From positions 6,262,001 to 6,326,000 of the forward strand of contig NZ_CP109031.1 of the NCBI RefSeq assembly GCF_036226925.1: a stretch of DNA of 64,000 bases, read 5' to 3'. This stretch comes from Streptomyces sp. NBC_00659. GTDB lineage: Bacteria; Actinomycetota; Actinomycetes; Streptomycetales; Streptomycetaceae. The first letter of the stretch is position 1. The number at the start of each line of letters is the position of its first letter. This document shows, in pieces, positions 52,890-61,050 of the stretch. A program made the translations under genes and the position numbers. Under the pieces are notes generated by a model, which worked only from the letters and a program-made list of their open reading frames with translations, was not told where the DNA came from and did no database searches.

Positions 52890-53770
52890 ACCGCCTCCCC
52901 GGCGATCAGGGCGCGCAGCGACGCCTTCATCCGTGCGACGAAGGCGTCGCGGGTCCCGGGGGAGAGGACGTCCAGGGAGAGATACGGGTTGAGGTCCTCC
53001 AGCTCGACGAGGAGCAGCTCGCCGCCGGGTGCCCGGCAGGCGTCCACGCGCTGGATGCCGTACGCGATGTCGTTCCATTCGACGAACCGCTGCGCGAACT
53101 CCCGGTCCTCGTCGGTCGGTTCGTACGGCTCCAGGGCCCAGCGCCGCTCCGGGTCGGGCGCGTACAGGGCGTACTGGAGGGTGTGGTCGACGAAGTAGAA
53201 CGACACCTCGTAGCGGAAGTCGACGCGCGGCTGGACGAGGAGGTCGCCGAACGGCAGGGAGGCGAGTTTCTCGCGCGGAACGAACTCCAGGCCGATGGAG
53301 TCCGCCCCCTGCCTCGGTTTCACCACGTACATGGCGGCCTCGGGCAGCAGGTCCAGGTCCTGTGCGCGGTCGACGGTCGGGATGACGGGGAATCCGGCCG
53401 CGGTCAGCTCCAGCAAGTAGCCCTTGCCGGCCATGTCCCCCTTGCCCGAGAGCTGGTTGTAGACGCGGACCCCCTCCGCGAGCGCCCGTTCGCGGAACGC
53501 GTCGTACGCGGCCTGGTGGTGCAGGACGGGCCCGCTGTTGCGTACGACCACGGCGTCGAAGCCGGTCATCAGCGCGGCCGCGTCCAGCGGGTGGCACACG
53601 GCGATGTCGAAGTCCTCGCGCAGCCGGGAGGTCAGGGCGATGTCCTCGTCGCAGTACCGCCGCCCCTTGGCCGGATAGGCCAGGTCGCTGACGAACAGGA
53701 CGCGGGGGCGTGCGGACGGCACGGATGGCTCCTCGAAGCGTTCGGACGGTTCGCCCCGCGGGCCGATCAT
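52886..53770 (-). CDS. ATP-grasp-like protein of unknown substrate
   Basis: A 294-aa protein. The N-terminal part (residues 20-110) has a pre-ATP-grasp fold with RVLFVSDL and DAVVVRNSGPVLH. The ATP-grasp core follows with YVVKPRQGADSIGLEFV, LLVQPRVDFRYEVSF and the metal-binding LVELEDLNPYLSL near the end. Such enzymes form carboxylate-amine or thiol bonds, as in RimK or D-Ala ligases. The substrate is unknown. The first 16 residues are poorly conserved-looking and a GTG at residue 17 could be the true start. Confidence 0.75.
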   Translation of the reverse strand: MIGPRGEPSERFEEPSVPSARPRVLFVSDLAYPAKGRRYCDEDIALTSRLREDFDIAVCHPLDAAALMTGFDAVVVRNSGPVLHHQAAYDAFRERALAEGVRVYNQLSGKGDMAGKGYLLELTAAGFPVIPTVDRAQDLDLLPEAAMYVVKPRQGADSIGLEFVPREKLASLPFGDLLVQPRVDFRYEVSFYFVDHTLQYALYAPDPERRWALEPYEPTDEDREFAQRFVEWNDIAYGIQRVDACRAPGGELLLVELEDLNPYLSLDVLSPGTRDAFVARMKASLRALIAGEAV

Positions 53771-53829
53771 GGCCGCGGAACACGGACGTAGTGTCCCTCC
53801 CCCTTGATCCCGGCCTCCCGTCGCCCCCG

Positions 53830-54249
53830 TCAGCGGGCGGCGCGCTTCTCCGCGAAGCGCAGGAGGTTGCCCGCCGGGTCGCGGAAGGCACAGTCCCGCA
53901 GGCCGTACGGCTGGTCCTCGGGCTCCTGGACGACGTCGGCGCCCGAGGCGCGGACCCGCTCGAAGAGCTCGTCGCAGTCGGTCGTCGAGAAGATCACTCC
54001 GCGCAGCATCCCCTTGGCCAGCAGTTCGGCCATGGCCTGCTTGTCCGCGGGAGAGGCGTCCGGGTCCGCCCCCGGGGGCTCCAGGACGATCTCCACATCC
54101 GGCTGGAGCGGCGAGCCGACGGTGACCCAGCGCATTCCCTCGAACCCGACGTCACCCCGGACCTCCAGGCCCAGCACGTCACGGTAGAAGGCGAGCGCCT
54201 TGTCGTGGTCGTCGACGGAGATGAAGCACTGGGACAGTTTCAGATCCAT
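53830..54249 (-). CDS. VOC-family (glyoxalase/bleomycin-resistance fold) protein
   Basis: A 139-aa VOC protein: SQCFISVDDHDKALAFYRDVLGLEV at the start and FRDPAGNLLRFAE at the end. An AraC-type gene lies upstream on the same strand, a frequent pairing, but a palindromic element of 168 bp now separates them. Confidence 0.9.
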   Translation of the reverse strand: MDLKLSQCFISVDDHDKALAFYRDVLGLEVRGDVGFEGMRWVTVGSPLQPDVEIVLEPPGADPDASPADKQAMAELLAKGMLRGVIFSTTDCDELFERVRASGADVVQEPEDQPYGLRDCAFRDPAGNLLRFAEKRAAR

Positions 54250-54258
54250 GCGTCCAAC

Positions 54259-54426
54259 CTAGTGCCGCGACAGGCAACGTTCGCCCCGTCGCGGCGCCCG
54301 GCACGCACTCTCGCCGCACCGGCCGAAAGCCCAAGTACATCCAGTACGAGGACTTCCGGCCGGCACACCGAGAGCACGCACCGGGCGCCGCTCCTTGAGG
54401 GCAAACATTGCCTGCCGTGGCACTAG
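54259..54426. mobile_element. MITE-like palindromic element with CTAG ends
   Basis: Terminal inverted repeats of 23 bp (54259-54281 and 54404-54426; CTAGTGCC at the left, GGCACTAG at the right) match at about 20 positions. The interior is also almost fully self-complementary, so the whole 168 bp could fold into one long hairpin with its tip near AAGTACATCCAGTAC. No transposase is encoded. I recall similar elements scattered in Streptomyces genomes. Confidence 0.75.
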
Positions 54427-54477
54427 AGCCTGCCGTTCGCGTCACGCGGCCGGACGTGGACAGGACGGCGGACCCCA

Positions 54478-54497
54478 GTGCCCCGACAGGCACTAGA
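54478..54497. repeat. Shortened relic of the MITE-like ends
   Basis: AGTGCCCCGACAGGCACTAG carries the left end (AGTGCC-CGACAGGCA) fused to the right end (GGCACTAG) of the nearby element. The AraC stop codon lies within this CTAG. Confidence 0.6.
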
Positions 54498-54948
54498 GAC
54501 GCGTCCCCGGTTCCGCCTCCGGGTTGCGGTGGCGGGCCGGGCGGGTGAGCCGGCGGGCCACGCAGGAGGGGATGGGGGCGCCGTGGTCGTGCGGGCGGGC
54601 CCGGTACGCGCTCGGGGTCTCGCCCACCAGCTCCGTGAACCGCGAGCTGAACGAGCCGAGCGAGGTGCAGCCCACCGCGAAGCACACCTCGGTCACCGTC
54701 AGGTCGCCGCGCCGCAGCAGAGCCTTCGCGCGCTCGATCCGCCGGGTCATCAGATACGTGTACGGCGTCTCGCCGAAGGCTTCCCGGAAACTGCGCTGGA
54801 AGTGTCCGGGCGACATCAGCGCGGTGCGCGCGAGCGTGGCCATGTCCCACGGCTCGGCGTACTCGCGGTTCATCCGGTCGCGCGCCTGCCGCAGCCGGAC
54901 CAGGTCTTCGAGCGGTCGGGGATTCGCCACCTCCCCAGAATGGCACAC
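54493..54948 (-). CDS. AraC-family transcriptional regulator
   Basis: A 151-aa protein that is almost only the tandem helix-turn-helix domain (ARTALMSPGHFQRSFREAFG and VGCTSLGSFSSRFTELVG). It lacks a ligand-binding domain, as in short SoxS-like regulators. A GTG at 54927 would remove seven residues. The tail after residue 115 is basic and disordered and ends inside a relic of the MITE-like element, so the original C-terminus may have been replaced. Confidence 0.85.
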   Translation of the reverse strand: MCHSGEVANPRPLEDLVRLRQARDRMNREYAEPWDMATLARTALMSPGHFQRSFREAFGETPYTYLMTRRIERAKALLRRGDLTVTEVCFAVGCTSLGSFSSRFTELVGETPSAYRARPHDHGAPIPSCVARRLTRPARHRNPEAEPGTRL

Positions 54949-55022
54949 GGACCGCCGCCCCCCGGGGGATCACTGGCCCGGGGGACGGCGGTGGTCGTGC
55001 GTACGCGGGGGTGTCCGTGCCG

Positions 55023-55436
55023 TCAGGCGGCGAGGACCTTGGCCTTGGCCTTCTCGAACTCCTCGGCCGTGATGTGGCCGTGGCTCTTGAGGTCCGCGAG
55101 CTTCGCCAGTTCGTCGGCCTTGCCGGTGGTACCGGCGGTCTCGCGGATGTAGGAGTTCATGTCTTCCTGGTTCTTCTGGATGCGCTTCATCTCGCGCTCA
55201 CCCATTCCGCGGCCCCGTGCGATCAGGTACACGAAGATGCCCAGGAAGGGCAGGATGACGACGAAGACGCACCAGCCCGACTTGCCCCAGCCGCTCAGCG
55301 AGTCGTCGCGGAAGATGTCCCCGATGACGCGGAAGAGCAGCATGAACCAGAGGATCCAGAGGAAGAACCACATCGTGGTCCAGAAGACGTTCAGCAGGGG
55401 GTAGTCCGCTGCCAGATTGAGCGTCGAGCCATTCAT
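55023..55436 (-). CDS. PLDc_N/SHOCT-domain membrane protein
   Basis: A 137-aa protein with two membrane helices (residues 15-38 and 55-72; WCVFVVILPFLGIFVYLI, a PLDc_N cardiolipin-synthase-like N-domain). After a linker comes a C-terminal SHOCT motif (LADLKSHGHITAEEFEKAKAKVL). SHOCT helices are oligomerisation modules. The function is unknown. Confidence 0.88.
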   Translation of the reverse strand: MNGSTLNLAADYPLLNVFWTTMWFFLWILWFMLLFRVIGDIFRDDSLSGWGKSGWCVFVVILPFLGIFVYLIARGRGMGEREMKRIQKNQEDMNSYIRETAGTTGKADELAKLADLKSHGHITAEEFEKAKAKVLAA

Positions 55437-55595
55437 GGTCGAACTCCTGTCGGTTGTGCGACATCTCCGCGGGCGTGACGTCTTGCTTCGGCTCCAGAGT
55501 GCGGTCACCCCCCGCCCCGGCGGATCACCCTCCGCGGGTGAGCTCGCGGATCCGCCTCCGCGGGCTCCTCGACGACCGGCGCCGACGCCGTTCCT

Positions 55596-55645
55596 GGTAC
55601 CGGCACCCGCCACGGGGATGACACCGGTACCGGCATCCGCCACGG
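55596..55645. repeat. Short direct repeat (30-bp period)
   Basis: GGTACCGGCACCCGCCACGG and a copy with one change start 30 bp apart (55596 and 55626), with a third decayed copy after. They lie between the SHOCT and DUF2254 genes. No coding frame there is convincing. Confidence 0.6.
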
Positions 55646-55722
55646 CGACGGCTCCGGCATCGGCGACGGCGCCCGGCGGATCCGCCCCAGCCGGTCACCC
55701 CCGGAAGCCTCGGCGGGGCCGT

Positions 55723-57030
55723 TCATCCGTCGCCCTGAGGCGCCTCGCGCCCACCGCGCTCCTCGCCTTCCTGAAACTGCCCGCGCACCTCGCGCCCGTC
55801 ACGCTCCTCCGCGAGGGCGTCCCGGAGGCGGGGGAACCGGGCGTCGAGCTCCTCGTCCACCCAGGTCAGCCGCCTGGTGAGGGGCGCCCCGCCGCGGCCC
55901 GCCCCGCGCAGGTCCTCCAGGAGGGTCCGGAGGCGGATCAGGACCATCGGGGAGTTCCGGGCGGCCGGGATCACCTCGTCGACGGCGATCCGCAGGAAGT
56001 CCTCCCAGCCCGGCAGCGGGACGACCACGCGAAGGCTGCCCGCGCGGTCGGTGATCTCGCGGGGCCGGGCCCGCGCCGGGACCGGCCGGCGCAGCAGATC
56101 GTCCACGGCGTCCAGGGCCTGGACCGCCGTGGCGGGGTCGTTGACCGCCGGGGACAGCGCCCTGAGCGCGATGTCGGCGAGCAGCCGGAAGGCGAGTCCG
56201 GGGTCCTGGTCGAAGACGCGTTCGGCGCCGGTCTCCAGACCGCGCAGCACGGCGGAGGCGGCCAGTTCGCCGCCGTACACCTCGGCGACGGTCGTGCCCT
56301 GCTGCACGGTGGTGCCGGGCGTCACCCGGAGCACGACGACCGCGTCCACCGCCCGTGCCGCGCCCGCCAGCAGGTCCTCGTCCACGCGTTGCAGCACCGC
56401 GCCGCCCTTCGGCCAGCGGACCGTCGAACACGGCCCGCCCGGACCGGCCGGGTCTCCCAGGTCTCCCCGGGTGCCCGGATACAGGACGTCGAGGTTGTGC
56501 CGGCCCCGTTCCGTGATGGAGCCGAGCACCGGGGCCAGCTGGATCGCGGCGACGGCCCGCAGCAGGAGGGCGCGCAGCAGCGTCAGCAGAAGGAGCAGCA
56601 GGACGCCCGCGCTGATCGGCACGACCACCGAGACCTCGTCCCGGTTGGCGATGGTCAGGGCCGCGGTGGCACAGAAGACGGTCAGTCCGACGGCGAAGGC
56701 GAACGTCCGCCACACGATCGGCGCGTCCCGGAAAAGGGTGAGCCGAGGGGTGAACGTGGTGGCCGCCCACTGCACCACCAGGAACAGCACGGAGAAGATG
56801 ACGGTGGCCGCGCCGAGCACGCCGAAGCCCGTCGCCAGCAGCATCTCGGCCACCTGGCGGGACGGCAGCACGGGTCCTCGGGTGAACTCCGGGACGAGGA
56901 GGCCGAGGCCCAGTCCGATGCCGATGAACAGCAGTTGGAGGAGGCCCGCGCGCCACCACCGCCGACGGCGGAACGCGGCGTGGCCGGTGCGGACGGAGGT
57001 GCCCCGGCCGGCTGCCGCGAGAGCGTTCAT
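55723..57030 (-). CDS. DUF2254 membrane protein
   Basis: A 435-aa protein with four membrane helices in the first 200 residues (LLQLLFIGIGLGLGLLV, GVLGAATVIFSVLFLVVQWAA, and two more). A large cytoplasmic domain follows with LRALSPAVNDPATAVQALD, the DUF2254 signature. ATG at 57030 is used; upstream in-frame DNA encodes only Pro/Gly-rich sequence. The function is unknown. Confidence 0.88.
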   Translation of the reverse strand: MNALAAAGRGTSVRTGHAAFRRRRWWRAGLLQLLFIGIGLGLGLLVPEFTRGPVLPSRQVAEMLLATGFGVLGAATVIFSVLFLVVQWAATTFTPRLTLFRDAPIVWRTFAFAVGLTVFCATAALTIANRDEVSVVVPISAGVLLLLLLTLLRALLLRAVAAIQLAPVLGSITERGRHNLDVLYPGTRGDLGDPAGPGGPCSTVRWPKGGAVLQRVDEDLLAGAARAVDAVVVLRVTPGTTVQQGTTVAEVYGGELAASAVLRGLETGAERVFDQDPGLAFRLLADIALRALSPAVNDPATAVQALDAVDDLLRRPVPARARPREITDRAGSLRVVVPLPGWEDFLRIAVDEVIPAARNSPMVLIRLRTLLEDLRGAGRGGAPLTRRLTWVDEELDARFPRLRDALAEERDGREVRGQFQEGEERGGREAPQGDG

Positions 57031-57355
57031 CGGCCATCCTCCGAGGCGGTCCCGGGGGCCGCCGGAACGCGGACCCGCCTCCCCAGGTTCGCCGCCCGCG
57101 CGGTCACCCGCATCACCCGTCGAAGGTGAGCCCCCGTGCGGCGAGGGCCCGCTCACCCTTTTTCGGCCTTTTTCGTCGCCCGGAGGGCGTAGCGCCGGGG
57201 TACGGGTGGAAGGTGGAGTGGCGAGGGTGTGAGCGGGAGAGTTCCGAGGTGGGCGGATGTCGCCCGCACCGGGGGATGTCACATCGGCGCGGGCGGCCGA
57301 CGATGGCAGAGCTTCGCAGCGGACCCCGCGCCCCGGCCCCGAGGGAAGTGCTCGT
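57031..57355. other. Intergenic region
   Basis: The 325 bp lie between the divergent DUF2254 and small hypothetical genes and must hold both promoters. A run of CTTTTTCGGCCTTTTTCG near 57156-57174 is the only notable feature. No gene is seen. Confidence 0.5.
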
Positions 57356-57553
57356 ATGCGCTATGAATTCCGCATCGCCGGCATTGTTTCGGACACGCTC
57401 GCCTCGGCCTTTTCCGAACTCGACAAGGTCCGTACGAAGGAGCAGACCCTGTTCTTCGGCACCGTGATCGACGACGCCCATCTCTACGGACTGCTCACCC
57501 GGTTCCAGGCCCTGGGCCTTCGGGTGATCGAGATGCGTCAGCTTCCCGTGTGA
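57356..57553 (+). CDS. Small conserved-looking hypothetical protein
   Basis: A 65-aa protein starting MRYEFRIAGIVSD, with a predicted beta-alpha-beta pattern (VRTKEQTLFFGTVIDDAHLY, then LGLRVIEMRQLPV). GAGGGAAG precedes the ATG. It resembles small ferredoxin-fold proteins of unknown role. A very strong hairpin follows. Confidence 0.7.
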   Translation: MRYEFRIAGIVSDTLASAFSELDKVRTKEQTLFFGTVIDDAHLYGLLTRFQALGLRVIEMRQLPV

Positions 57554-57617
57554 CCGAGTCGGCATGCGCCCATGACCCGCGTGGAGACCGCGGGACGCCC
57601 ACCGCCCCAGGAAAGCA

Positions 57618-57675
57618 GTACGCACCCGGACCGTAGAGCCGCCGGGAACGGCGGCTCTACGGTCCGGGTGCGTAC
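57618..57675. terminator. Strong bidirectional terminator next to sodN
   Basis: A perfect 26-bp stem (57618-57643 with 57650-57675) and 6-nt loop form the most stable hairpin in the window. It ends the plus-strand small gene and would form the 3' end of the sodN transcript. Confidence 0.88.
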
Positions 57676-57725
57676 AGACGGGCGACGCGATCCGCGCGGA
57701 CGCGGCTCGGACGCCCGGACGAAGG

Positions 57726-58121
57726 TCAGGCCTTCTTGGTCTCCCAGAAGATCTTGTCGATCTGGGCGATGTAGTCCAGCGCCTTCTGGCCCGTCGCCGG
57801 GTCGGTGGACGCCTTCGCGGCCGAGAGGGCCTTGAGGGCGTCGTTGACCAGCTGGTGCAGCTCCGGGTACTTCTCGAAGTGCGGGGGCTTGAAGTAGTCG
57901 CTCCAGAGCACCGACACGTGGTGCTTGGCGAGCTCGGCGCGCTGCTCCTTGATGACCGTGGCGCGAGCCTGGAAGTGCGGGTCGTCGTTGCCGGCCATCT
58001 TGTCCTGAACGGCCTTGACCGACTCCGCCTCGATGCGGGCCTGGGCCGGGTCGTACACGCCGCAGGGCAGGTCGCAGTGCGCGCTGACCTTGACCTTGGG
58101 GGCAAACAGGCGGGAGAGCAT
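57726..58121 (-). CDS. sodN: Nickel superoxide dismutase
   Basis: A 131-aa precursor. A 14-residue propeptide is followed by the mature N-terminus HCDLPCGVYDP, whose His1, Cys2 and Cys6 make the nickel hook. The mature enzyme of 117 aa is a four-helix hexamer in the cytoplasm. The neighbouring sodX protease cleaves the propeptide. In Streptomyces, sodN is induced by nickel and Nur represses the iron enzyme sodF. An sRNA from the sodN 3' UTR is also reported to act on sodF. Confidence 0.98.
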   Translation of the reverse strand: MLSRLFAPKVKVSAHCDLPCGVYDPAQARIEAESVKAVQDKMAGNDDPHFQARATVIKEQRAELAKHHVSVLWSDYFKPPHFEKYPELHQLVNDALKALSAAKASTDPATGQKALDYIAQIDKIFWETKKA

Positions 58122-58266
58122 TGAGCTGTCCTTCCTCGTGATCGTCTTCTCAGGTGGGACATTACTCCGTGGGAGACGCTATTTCGCGAGTGCCCCCATG
58201 GGCTTAGGACAAAAGTCCGGGGTGAAACTGGGACTGGTGGAGGATAGGACCGGGGAGGTGCCGGTG

Positions 58267-58701
58267 ATGCCGGAGCTGTCGCAGGAGACCGAGCGGGGGA
58301 AGGCTCTGCTGCCGTTCGGGGCGGCGGAGGTGACGGGCCCTTCGATGGTGCCCACACTCCAGCACGGGGATCGGCTCGTCGTTCAGTGGGGGGCGAGGGT
58401 GAGGCCGGGCGATGTCGTCGTCCTGCGCCATCCGTTCCAGCAGGACCTGCTCGTCGTGAAGCGGATCGCGGAACGGCGTGAGGGCGGCTGGTGGGTGCTC
58501 GGGGACAACGCGTTCGCGGGCGGGGACAGCACCGACTACGGAACCGTCCCCGAGGAACTCGTCCTCGGGAAGGTGCGGTTCCGTTTCCGGCCGCCGAAAG
58601 CGGGTCAGCGGTCGCCGTTCGCCGTCGTCCGCTGGGTGCTGGTGGCCGCGAGGCCGGTGCTTCCCGTCCGGTCCGCCTCCAGGCGCTTGCGGGCTCGGTA
58701 G
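58267..58701 (+). CDS. sodX: Nickel-type superoxide dismutase maturation protease
   Basis: A 144-aa S26 (signal-peptidase-like) protease with catalytic Ser26 in TGPSMVPTL and Lys65 in LLVVKRI, and GDNAFAGGDSTDYG near the C-terminus. There is no membrane anchor. It trims pro-SodN so that His1 is free for nickel. ATG at 58267 follows GGGGAGG by about 9 nt. It is divergent from sodN and its last 97 bp overlap the convergent CGNR gene. Confidence 0.93.
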   Translation: MPELSQETERGKALLPFGAAEVTGPSMVPTLQHGDRLVVQWGARVRPGDVVVLRHPFQQDLLVVKRIAERREGGWWVLGDNAFAGGDSTDYGTVPEELVLGKVRFRFRPPKAGQRSPFAVVRWVLVAARPVLPVRSASRRLRAR

Positions 58702-59234
58702 GCCGCGACGTTGGCGCGGGTCGCGCAGCGGTCCGAGCAGTAACGCCGGGAGCGGTTGGTGGAGGTGTCCAGGTAGGCGTTGCGGCACGGGGCGGCCTCG
58801 CACAGGCCGAGACGGTCCACGCCGTACTCGGTCAGATGGAAGGCGAGGCCCATCGCCGCGATCGCCGCGTAGCCCGCGGTCGCGTTCGACGGGTGATCCG
58901 CCAGATGCATGTGCCACAGCGGGCGGTCGTCGTCGTCGCGGTGGTCGTGCCCCGAGATCTGCGGGCTCACCGGGAATTCCAGGAGCAGGGAGTTCAGCAG
59001 GTCCACCGCGAGGGTCTCCTCGCCGCCGGCCGCCGCCTCGAAGACCGCGCGCAGCCGTCCCCGTACCGAGCGGAAGCGGGTGACGTCGGCCTCCGCGGCA
59101 CGGCGGGCAGCCGAGGCGTTCCCCCCGAACAGGTCACGGACGGCCTCGACGGAGGTCAGCGAGTCCTTGCCCCGGGCCGGTTCCTCGGTGTTGACGAGGC
59201 GGACGGCATAATCCGAGTAATAGGCCAGTTCCAC
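58605..59234 (-). CDS. CGNR zinc-finger (ABATE-domain) regulator
   Basis: A 209-aa protein with an N-terminal ABATE-like domain and the C-terminal CGNR zinc finger: CEAAPCRNAYLD followed by RRYCSDRCATRANVAAYRAR. These are probable stress-linked transcription regulators. The 3' end overlaps sodX by 97 bp on the opposite strand; the residues after about 180 are low complexity. Confidence 0.9.
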   Translation of the reverse strand: MELAYYSDYAVRLVNTEEPARGKDSLTSVEAVRDLFGGNASAARRAAEADVTRFRSVRGRLRAVFEAAAGGEETLAVDLLNSLLLEFPVSPQISGHDHRDDDDRPLWHMHLADHPSNATAGYAAIAAMGLAFHLTEYGVDRLGLCEAAPCRNAYLDTSTNRSRRYCSDRCATRANVAAYRARKRLEADRTGSTGLAATSTQRTTANGDR

Positions 59235-59334
59235 TTGTAGTCCTTACGGAGGCGCTCTATCGTCGTGACGGTGGTCAGGTAACAGCTGATCGCCCTTACA
59301 GGGTATTACGTCGTCGACTGGAGGAGGGGCCTTC

Positions 59335-60093
59335 ATGGCCATCGGCACCGGAACCGACTGGCATGCCTGGCAGCAGAGCTGGGACCGGCAGCAGGAGTGG
59401 TACATGCCGGACCGCGAGGACCGCTTCCGGGTGATGCTCGACATGACCGAGGCGCTCGTCGGACCCGCGCCCCGCGTCCTCGACCTCGCCTGCGGGACCG
59501 GCACCGTCACCGCCCGGCTGCTCGCCCGCCTCCCCGGAGCCACCAGCACCGGCGTCGACCTCGACCCCGCCCTCCTCGCCATCGCCGAGGGCACCTTCGC
59601 CGGCGACGACCGGGTCTCCCTCGTCACCGCCGACCTCAAGGACCCCCGCTGGCGCGAGCGGCTGCCGTACGACACGTACGACGCCGTCCTGACCTCCACG
59701 GCCCTGCACTGGCTGCACAGCGAACCCCTCACCGTCCTCTACGGCCAGATCGCCGGACTCGTCCGTGACGGCGGTGTGTTCATGAACGCCGACCACATGA
59801 TCGACGAGACGACACCCCGGATCAACGCCGCCGACCGCGCCCAGCAGCACGCCCGCAGGGAGCAGGCCAAGAAGGACGGCGCCCTCGACTGGGCCGACTG
59901 GTGGGAGGTGGCCGCCCAGGACCCGGTCCTCGCCGGCCCCACCGCCCGCCGCTTCGAGATCTACGGCGAGCACGCCGACGGGGACACCCCCTCCGCCGAC
60001 TGGCACGCGCGCGTGCTGCGCGAACAGGGCTTCGGCGAGGCCCGCCCGGTGTGGCGCTCCCCCTCGGACGCGCTGGTGCTCGCGGTCAAGTAG
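59335..60093 (+). CDS. Class I SAM-dependent methyltransferase
   Basis: A 252-aa protein. Motif I VLDLACGTGTVTARLL binds SAM, followed by the acidic loop GVDLDPALLAIAEG and motif LTSTALHWL. It is related to trans-aconitate/ubiquinone-type methyltransferases; the substrate is unknown. It is divergent from the CGNR gene and followed by two hairpins. Confidence 0.88.
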   Translation: MAIGTGTDWHAWQQSWDRQQEWYMPDREDRFRVMLDMTEALVGPAPRVLDLACGTGTVTARLLARLPGATSTGVDLDPALLAIAEGTFAGDDRVSLVTADLKDPRWRERLPYDTYDAVLTSTALHWLHSEPLTVLYGQIAGLVRDGGVFMNADHMIDETTPRINAADRAQQHARREQAKKDGALDWADWWEVAAQDPVLAGPTARRFEIYGEHADGDTPSADWHARVLREQGFGEARPVWRSPSDALVLAVK

Positions 60094-60112
60094 GCCACCC
60101 GCGAACCCTGTT

Positions 60113-60143
60113 GGAGGCGGTACGGAAAATCCGTACCGCCTCC
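60113..60143. terminator. Terminator after the methyltransferase gene
   Basis: A perfect 14-bp stem (60113-60126 with 60130-60143) with an AAA loop. Confidence 0.85.
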
Positions 60144-60223
60144 ACTGCGTCCCGCGGCGCCGGGTTCCAGGTGAAGCAGCGGGGAGGGCACGACAACGGG
60201 GGAACCGGAACGGGGGCATGAGG

Positions 60224-60256
60224 AAGGGGCGGTACGGGAGACCCGTACCGCCCCTT
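60224..60256. terminator. Terminator of the glutamate-type ABC operon
   Basis: A perfect 15-bp stem (60224-60238 with 60242-60256) lies 33 bp past the ATPase stop. It shares the GGCGGTACGG core with the hairpin 100 bp to the left. Confidence 0.85.
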
Positions 60257-60288
60257 GTTCCCTGCGCTCAGGAGTGCCGACGTCCCGG

Positions 60289-61050
60289 TCAGAGGACCTT
60301 CGACAGGAACGACTTCGTGCGCTCGTGCTGCGGGTCCGTCAGGACGTCGCGCGGGTTGCCGGCCTCGACCACCACACCGCCGTCCATGAAGACCAGGCTG
60401 TCGCCGACCTCACGGGCGAAGCCCATCTCGTGCGTGACGACGACCATCGTCATACCGGACTCGGCGAGGTCGCGCATGACGTCGAGGACGTCACCGACCA
60501 GCTCCGGGTCCAGGGCCGAGGTCGGCTCGTCGAAGAGCATCAGCTTCGGATCCATCGCCAGCGCGCGGGCGATCGCCACCCGCTGCTGCTGGCCGCCGGA
60601 CAGCTGCGAGGGGTAGTTCTTCGCCTTGTCGCCCAGTCCGACGCGCTCCAGCAGTTCCATCGCTCGGTCCCGGGCGTCCGACCTCTTCGTGCCCTTCACC
60701 TGCATCGGCGCTTCCATGACGTTCTCTACGGCCGTCATGTGCGGGAACAGGTTGAAGCGCTGGAAGACCATGCCGATGTCACGGCGCTTCAGAGCGACTT
60801 CGCTGTCCTTGAGCTCGTAGAGCTTGGAGCCCTTCTGGCGGTAGCCGACCAGGTCCCCGTCGACGTACAGCCGCCCGGCGTTGATCTTCTCCAGGTGGTT
60901 GATGCACCTCAGGAAGGTCGACTTGCCCGAGCCGGACGGGCCGATGAGGCAGAACACCTCGCCGGTGTTCACCTCCAGGTCGATGCCCTTGAGGACCTCC
61001 ACAGGACCGAAGGACTTGTGGACGCTCTCCGACTTCACCATCGCGGTCAT
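60289..61050 (-). CDS. Polar amino acid ABC transporter ATPase
   Basis: A 253-aa ATPase with Walker [10 protein letters not shown], signature LSGGQQQR, Walker B LMLFDEP and the H-loop VVVTHEM. It resembles GluA/GlnQ. It overlaps the permease gene by 4 bp and completes a three-gene importer. Confidence 0.94.
   Translation of the reverse strand: MTAMVKSESVHKSFGPVEVLKGIDLEVNTGEVFCLIGPSGSGKSTFLRCINHLEKINAGRLYVDGDLVGYRQKGSKLYELKDSEVALKRRDIGMVFQRFNLFPHMTAVENVMEAPMQVKGTKRSDARDRAMELLERVGLGDKAKNYPSQLSGGQQQRVAIARALAMDPKLMLFDEPTSALDPELVGDVLDVMRDLAESGMTMVVVTHEMGFAREVGDSLVFMDGGVVVEAGNPRDVLTDPQHERTKSFLSKVL

Noticed and set aside
58122..58200. Nur box upstream of sodN
   Set aside because: No TTGCA-N5-TGCAA-type inverted repeat could be found by eye in this stretch.
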